Assembly: GCA_023406985.1 (NCBI GenBank)
Contig: JAEXTK010000178.1
Span: 1 to 26,907 of the forward strand
Reading direction: 5' to 3'
Length of the DNA: 26,907 nt
DNA from: Spirochaetota bacterium
GTDB lineage: Bacteria; Spirochaetota; Spirochaetia; Treponematales; Breznakiellaceae
In this document: positions 23,539-26,907 of the stretch, piece after piece
Layout of the letters: the number at the start of each line of letters is the position of its first letter
Position numbering within the stretch: the stretch's first letter is position 1
Position numbers and translations under genes: made by a program
Notes under the pieces: model-generated
Database searches by the model: none
What the model was told of the DNA's origin: nothing
What the model saw: the letters and a program-made list of their open reading frames with translations, nothing else

Positions 23539-24696
23539 CTATTCCAGCTTCGCGCCCTTCCAGCGCACTTCCACGCCCGCGTAGCCGATGATCGTGAGGA
23601 ACGTGGTGTAGATCGGCATGAAGACGAGGTGCGGCAGGTAGCGGATGTACGGCCCCGGAAGCGTCTCGCCCGCGATGCGCCGCGCGAAATACGCATTGGA
23701 GAACATGGCGACGAGGACGGCGAGGGGCAGGGGCCAGAGCGCGGGCAGGAAGGCGCAGGCGGGCAAGCCGAGCACGCCGGCGGAGATGGCGATCATCAGG
23801 GCGCCGAAGCCGACCCGCGTGACGAGGTCCGGAGCGAAGAGGCCCCCGTTGTTCCACCGCAGGCATTGCGAGACGAAATCCCGGCCGTTATCCGCCGGAT
23901 CGGTGATCACGCGCGCGTCCGCCTCCAGGGCGGCGCGTATCTTGAAGGAGGTCTTCTTGCGGATCGAGGAGATCAACGCCGCGTCCTCGGTCACCGAGTA
24001 GGGCACCGAAGCGTATCCGCCGATCGCGTCGAGGGCCGCGCGGCGGAAAATAAGGTTATTCCCGAAGCCGCCGCAGGGCAGGCCGAGTCCCGCGGCCGCG
24101 GCGAGGTACATGAAGCGGACCGCGTGGTCGAAGGCCTGGTAGACCTGGAAGGCCCCCTTGCGCGCGATGCGTTTGAACACGGGGCCGATCACGAGGCCCG
24201 TCCCGTCATCGTCCAGGCGCGCGACCATGGCGGTAATCCAGGAAGCGGAGACGGCGCAGTCCGCGTCCGTGAAGAGGAGGTATTCCCCCGTCGCGGCCTC
24301 GATGCCGCGCCGCAGCGCGTACTGCTTGAAATTCGGCCCCGGATTGGCGTCGAGGGTCACCACCCGCCCCGTGGCCGCGGGCAGGGAAGCGACGAAATCG
24401 GCGAGGATACGCCCCGTCGCGTCATCCGAACGATCATCGACGAAGAGGAATTCGACGGCCGCATAATCTTGCGCCCGCAGGGAGTCCAACAGGGGCCCGA
24501 TCCGCTTCTCCTCGTTCCGCGCGGGTACGATCACCGACACCGTCGGCACCGAATCCCCCGATTCCCTGCGGCGCGCGAGCAGGCGCCTCGCCCGCGCTCC
24601 CCGCGCCTTCTCGGCGAGGAGTCCGCCGACGAACACGGCGTGTCCGGCGACGAAAAAGGCGGCGAAAGCGAAACGGAATGCGTCCAAGAGAGCCAC
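23539..24696 (-). CDS. Membrane-anchored family 2 glycosyltransferase
   Basis: A 385-residue GT2 enzyme that transfers a sugar from a nucleotide donor. One N-terminal helix (about 1-28) is followed by the GT-A fold: TVSVIVPARNEEKRI, FLFVDDRSDDAT, the metal-binding LLFTDADC (141-147) and the acceptor-side QCLRWNNGG. Three hydrophobic helices close the protein, so the active site faces the cytoplasm. I chose GTG 24696 because GGAGG lies 5 nt upstream; a TTG 15 codons earlier is also open but has no ribosome site. It is unusually close (5 bp) to the YesM-type kinase gene and probably heads that transcript. The product could be a glycolipid or surface glycan; the acceptor is unknown. Confidence 0.9.
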   Translation of the reverse strand: MALLDAFRFAFAAFFVAGHAVFVGGLLAEKARGARARRLLARRRESGDSVPTVSVIVPARNEEKRIGPLLDSLRAQDYAAVEFLFVDDRSDDATGRILADFVASLPAATGRVVTLDANPGPNFKQYALRRGIEAATGEYLLFTDADCAVSASWITAMVARLDDDGTGLVIGPVFKRIARKGAFQVYQAFDHAVRFMYLAAAAGLGLPCGGFGNNLIFRRAALDAIGGYASVPYSVTEDAALISSIRKKTSFKIRAALEADARVITDPADNGRDFVSQCLRWNNGGLFAPDLVTRVGFGALMIAISAGVLGLPACAFLPALWPLPLAVLVAMFSNAYFARRIAGETLPGPYIRYLPHLVFMPIYTTFLTIIGYAGVEVRWKGAKLE

Positions 24697-24783
24697 GAAT
24701 GCCTCCGCAACGAGGGTTTCTGCTATGGAGCTTCGCCGCAACGGGGGATCGCGTCAAGCGCCGGCGCGGACCGCGCTTCTCCG

Positions 24784-24813
24784 CTGTCCAATAATCCGCC
24801 GGTGGTGTATACT
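24784..24813 (+). promoter_or_regulatory. Predicted promoter of the diguanylate cyclase gene
   Basis: TATACT (24808-24813) is a strong -10 box, with a weak -35 (CTGTCC, 24784-24789) 18 bp upstream. Transcription would begin near 24820, leaving at most about 12 bases before ATG 24833, and no ribosome site is visible, so the message may be leaderless or nearly so. Confidence 0.45.
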
Positions 24814-24832
24814 GGCGTAATTGTTAAACCCT

Positions 24833-26230
24833 ATGCGTGACGATGCTGGCGAATCCGAGTCGGTCGCAAACCCCAGCGGTCCTTTGATGGATCGCATCCT
24901 CGCTTCCGCCTCCCTCGGAGCCCTGCTTCGCGGAGTCGGCGTCTTCGTGAAGGACTACGTCAGCGACGAGTGCATCCCCAATACCTTCTGGAAAGAACTC
25001 GGCTATACCGCCGCGGCCATGCGGGGGAATCGTTGGAAGCGCTATCTCCATCCCGACGACCGTTCCATAGCCGACGATTTCGAAAAACGCCTCCTCAGCG
25101 GAACCGCCGACTGCTGGTCCGGTTCGTACCGCATACGGTCCCGCGGCGGCGACTATCGGACGGTCAAGCACAAGGCGGTGGTACTGGAGCGCGCGGCCGA
25201 CGCCGTCCCCCGGCTTTACGTGGGCTGGGACGTGGACGTGACCGAATACGTCGAGCGGGTGGAAGAAGAGCGACGGGCGCGCGAGGAACTGGAGCTTCGC
25301 TATCTTCGGTCCGAGGAACTCAGGACCGCGGGAGCCATCCTCTCCTCCGATCTCGATCCCCTCAGGTCCGCGGAACGGATGCTCGTTCAAGCGAAACGGG
25401 TCATTCCCTTCGACGCGGCCGTGATCTGGACGGAAACGGGCGACCGGTGCACCGCGCTCGCTTCCATCGGCTTGGATGAGGGCGCCCTCAAACGGGACCT
25501 CATCATCGATGGCGTCGGCGGGACCGCCATCGCCCGGGTACCCGTCGTAAGCGCGCCGGCGGAGGGCCCCTTCGCCTCCCGGCTCGAGGTTCCGCTCCTG
25601 CGGCGCGACCGCGTCCTCGGCTGCATGGAATTCCTCGCCGTGCAAGGCGACGCCTACGGGAGCGAGGAAACGTCGGCGGCCCTCCTCTTCGCCGAGCACG
25701 CGGGCGTATCGCTCGCGAACGCCATCCGCTATCGGGCGACCGAACAAGAGGCGTCCACCGATTGGCTCACCGGCCTCCCGACGCGCCGGTCCTTCATGAC
25801 GCGGGCCGCCGTCCTCGTCTCCGGTTTTTCCGAGCGGTCGCCGCTCTCCGCCCTCATGATCGATATCGACCATTTCAAGCAGGTCAACGACAGCTTCGGC
25901 CATCCGGCCGGGGACGCGGCGCTCGTCGCCATAGCCTCCCGCTGCCGCGAGGCGCTCCGCGTGGAGGATCTCTGTTGCCGTTACGGCGGCGAGGAGATCG
26001 TCGTCCTCCTGCCCGGAGCCGACGCCCGGATCGCGATGGCCGCGGCGGAGCGCATCAGGCGGCTCGTGGAGGGTCTCCGGCTCGCCGACCATCCGGCGCT
26101 CCGGTTGACGGTCAGCGTCGGAGTGTCCAGCGGGACCGGCAAGGACGATTTCCGGGACCTCATCTCCCAGGCGGACGAAGCCCTCTACCTCGCCAAACAG
26201 GCGGGAAGGAATCGCTGCGAGCTCCGCTGA
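24833..26230 (+). CDS. Diguanylate cyclase with PAS and GAF sensor domains
   Basis: A 465-residue soluble enzyme that makes cyclic di-GMP from two GTP. A PAS domain of the PAS_3 kind covers about 30-135 (RYLHPDDRSIADDFEKRL, then RLYVGWDVDVTEY). A short coiled segment is followed by a GAF domain (about 165-300), then GGDEF (about 308-465). The active-site signature is intact as RYGGEEI (385-389 for GGEEI). The inhibitory I-site RxxD is also present (RVED, five residues before it), so product feedback is expected. No EAL domain. ATG 24833 was chosen; TTG 24821 is also in frame and lies at the predicted start of transcription. It diverges from the glycosyltransferase gene. Its signal is unknown. 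Confidence 0.93.
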   Translation: MRDDAGESESVANPSGPLMDRILASASLGALLRGVGVFVKDYVSDECIPNTFWKELGYTAAAMRGNRWKRYLHPDDRSIADDFEKRLLSGTADCWSGSYRIRSRGGDYRTVKHKAVVLERAADAVPRLYVGWDVDVTEYVERVEEERRAREELELRYLRSEELRTAGAILSSDLDPLRSAERMLVQAKRVIPFDAAVIWTETGDRCTALASIGLDEGALKRDLIIDGVGGTAIARVPVVSAPAEGPFASRLEVPLLRRDRVLGCMEFLAVQGDAYGSEETSAALLFAEHAGVSLANAIRYRATEQEASTDWLTGLPTRRSFMTRAAVLVSGFSERSPLSALMIDIDHFKQVNDSFGHPAGDAALVAIASRCREALRVEDLCCRYGGEEIVVLLPGADARIAMAAAERIRRLVEGLRLADHPALRLTVSVGVSSGTGKDDFRDLISQADEALYLAKQAGRNRCELR

Positions 26231-26234
26231 CCCG

Positions 26235-26275
26235 ATCGGCCCCACGGCGCGCCGCAAAGGCCCCGCGGGACCGAT
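26235..26275 (+). terminator. Probable terminator of the diguanylate cyclase gene
   Basis: A 13-bp inverted repeat with two mismatches (ATCGGCCCCACGG at 26235-26247, CCGCGGGACCGAT at 26263-26275) starts 4 bp after the stop codon and is followed by TT. Its 3' side abuts the -35 box of the next gene. Confidence 0.4.
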
Positions 26276-26304
26276 TTGACAAGTCGGCCCATCCGAAATA
26301 GCGT
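26276..26304 (+). promoter_or_regulatory. Predicted promoter of the NlpC/P60 gene
   Basis: A consensus TTGACA (26276-26281) is followed after 17 bp by TAGCGT (26299-26304). The predicted start of transcription coincides with ATG 26311, and no ribosome site precedes the ATG, so the gene may be read from a leaderless message. Confidence 0.4.
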
Positions 26305-26310
26305 AGACGC

Positions 26311-26907
26311 ATGAACACGCGTACGATATCGCTCGCCGCGTTCGCCCTCTGCGCCGCCGTGGCGGTCGGCGAGACGCCCGTTTCCGCCCTCCGAAATGAA
26401 ATCGTGGAGACCGCGCTCAGCTTCCGCGGCGTCCCCTACGTGTACGGGGCCGAATCGCCCCGCGCCTTCGATTGTTCCGGCTTCGTCCGCTACGTATTCG
26501 GCCAGGCCGCGGGCATCCCGCTTCCCCGCACCTCGAAAGCCCAGTGGGCCGCCGGCAAACCGACCACCCTGGCCGCGGCCAAGCCCGGGGACGTCCTCGT
26601 ATTCGATACGGTGGGCGGCGCGCCGAGCCACGTGGCCATCCTCGTGGACGACAAGTCGCTCGTCCACGCGGTCTCCGCGGGGCCGCAGACCGGCGTGATC
26701 GTCTCGCCCCTCACCGACAAGTACTTCGCGCCGCGCCTCCTGGGAGCCCGTGTCTTCGTCCTCGCCCCGGACGAGGACGGCGTCCCGCCGCTCGTCGCGA
26801 AGCCGGAGAAGGCCGCGCCTCCGGCGCCGGCCAAACCCGCGGCCAAACCGGCGGCGCCCGCGCCCAAACCGCAGGCGGCCGCGCCGGACGCCGTTCCGGC
26901 TCCGACC
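26311..26907 (+). CDS. Secreted NlpC/P60-family peptidoglycan hydrolase (partial, C-terminus beyond window)
   Basis: 199 residues are visible and the frame is open at the right edge. A signal-like N-terminus (MNTRTISLAAFALCAAVAVG) leads to an NlpC/P60 domain at about 27-140. Catalytic Cys is C55 in FDCSGFVRYVFG and catalytic His H107 in SHVAILVDD, with a further His at 119 in SLVHAV. Family members cut the D-Glu to diamino-acid bond of cell-wall peptides. After about residue 155 the sequence becomes a Pro/Ala/Lys-rich tail (KPAAKPAAPAPKP), typical of a linker crossing the wall or leading to another domain. It lies after the diguanylate cyclase gene with its own promoter. Confidence 0.88.
   Translation, partial: MNTRTISLAAFALCAAVAVGETPVSALRNEIVETALSFRGVPYVYGAESPRAFDCSGFVRYVFGQAAGIPLPRTSKAQWAAGKPTTLAAAKPGDVLVFDTVGGAPSHVAILVDDKSLVHAVSAGPQTGVIVSPLTDKYFAPRLLGARVFVLAPDEDGVPPLVAKPEKAAPPAPAKPAAKPAAPAPKPQAAAPDAVPAPT

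Noticed and set aside
26130..26140. A further partial match (AGTGTCC) to the dispersed repeat
   Set aside because: It lies inside the GGDEF coding region and matches only the first 7 bases; the palindromic core is missing.

Overview
The window is a GC-rich (roughly two-thirds G+C by eye), densely packed stretch of a free-living bacterial chromosome. It contains no rRNA, tRNA, CRISPR array or transposase that I could recognise. The best guess for the host is a GC-rich spirochaete. This rests on a solute-binding protein whose mature N-terminus follows an A-NGG type cleavage site, YesM/YesN-type two-component proteins beside sugar ABC transporters, a TrpB2-type tryptophan synthase, and many exported proteins that imply a diderm envelope. 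It is an inference from gene style, not from a marker gene.

Layout. At 1-185 is the tail of an unrecognised gene. At 293-1687 (minus) is trpB2, diverging from two tandem near-identical Na+/phosphate cotransporter genes with PhoU-like tails (1893-5364), each with its own copy of the same promoter. At 5473-7392 is an HMA-SafE-cupredoxin-cupredoxin fusion that looks like a copper-handling membrane protein. Then come a histidine kinase (7642), a secreted SagB/ThcOx-like nitroreductase relative (9265) and an OmpR-type response regulator (10028). The fusion and the nitroreductase-like gene share one promoter architecture: two 11-bp GTTCA-type direct repeats, a 6-bp gap, then a -10 box. This suggests control by one OmpR-family regulator, possibly the one encoded here. 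At 10859-12211 (minus) is a YcaQ-like crosslink DNA glycosylase. At 12383-14850 is a MATE exporter followed by a LacI-family regulator, with a LacI-type palindrome lying on the predicted transcription start.

From 24696 down to 14845 (minus strand) is a carbohydrate locus: family 2 glycosyltransferase, YesM-type kinase, YesN-type AraC regulator, then solute-binding protein, two permeases and a cytoplasmic heparinase II/III-like lyase. The likely logic is that the kinase/regulator pair controls uptake of an acidic oligosaccharide, which the lyase then cleaves inside the cell. No ATPase subunit is present. At the right end are a PAS-GAF-GGDEF diguanylate cyclase and an NlpC/P60 peptidoglycan hydrolase that runs off the window.

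The most unexpected feature is a roughly 20-bp near-palindrome, AGTGTCCCGAAGCTTTGGGA, found four times, always between genes. Two copies are identical over 22 bp and sit between convergent gene ends. The other two form an inverted pair bracketing the interval in front of the histidine kinase gene.
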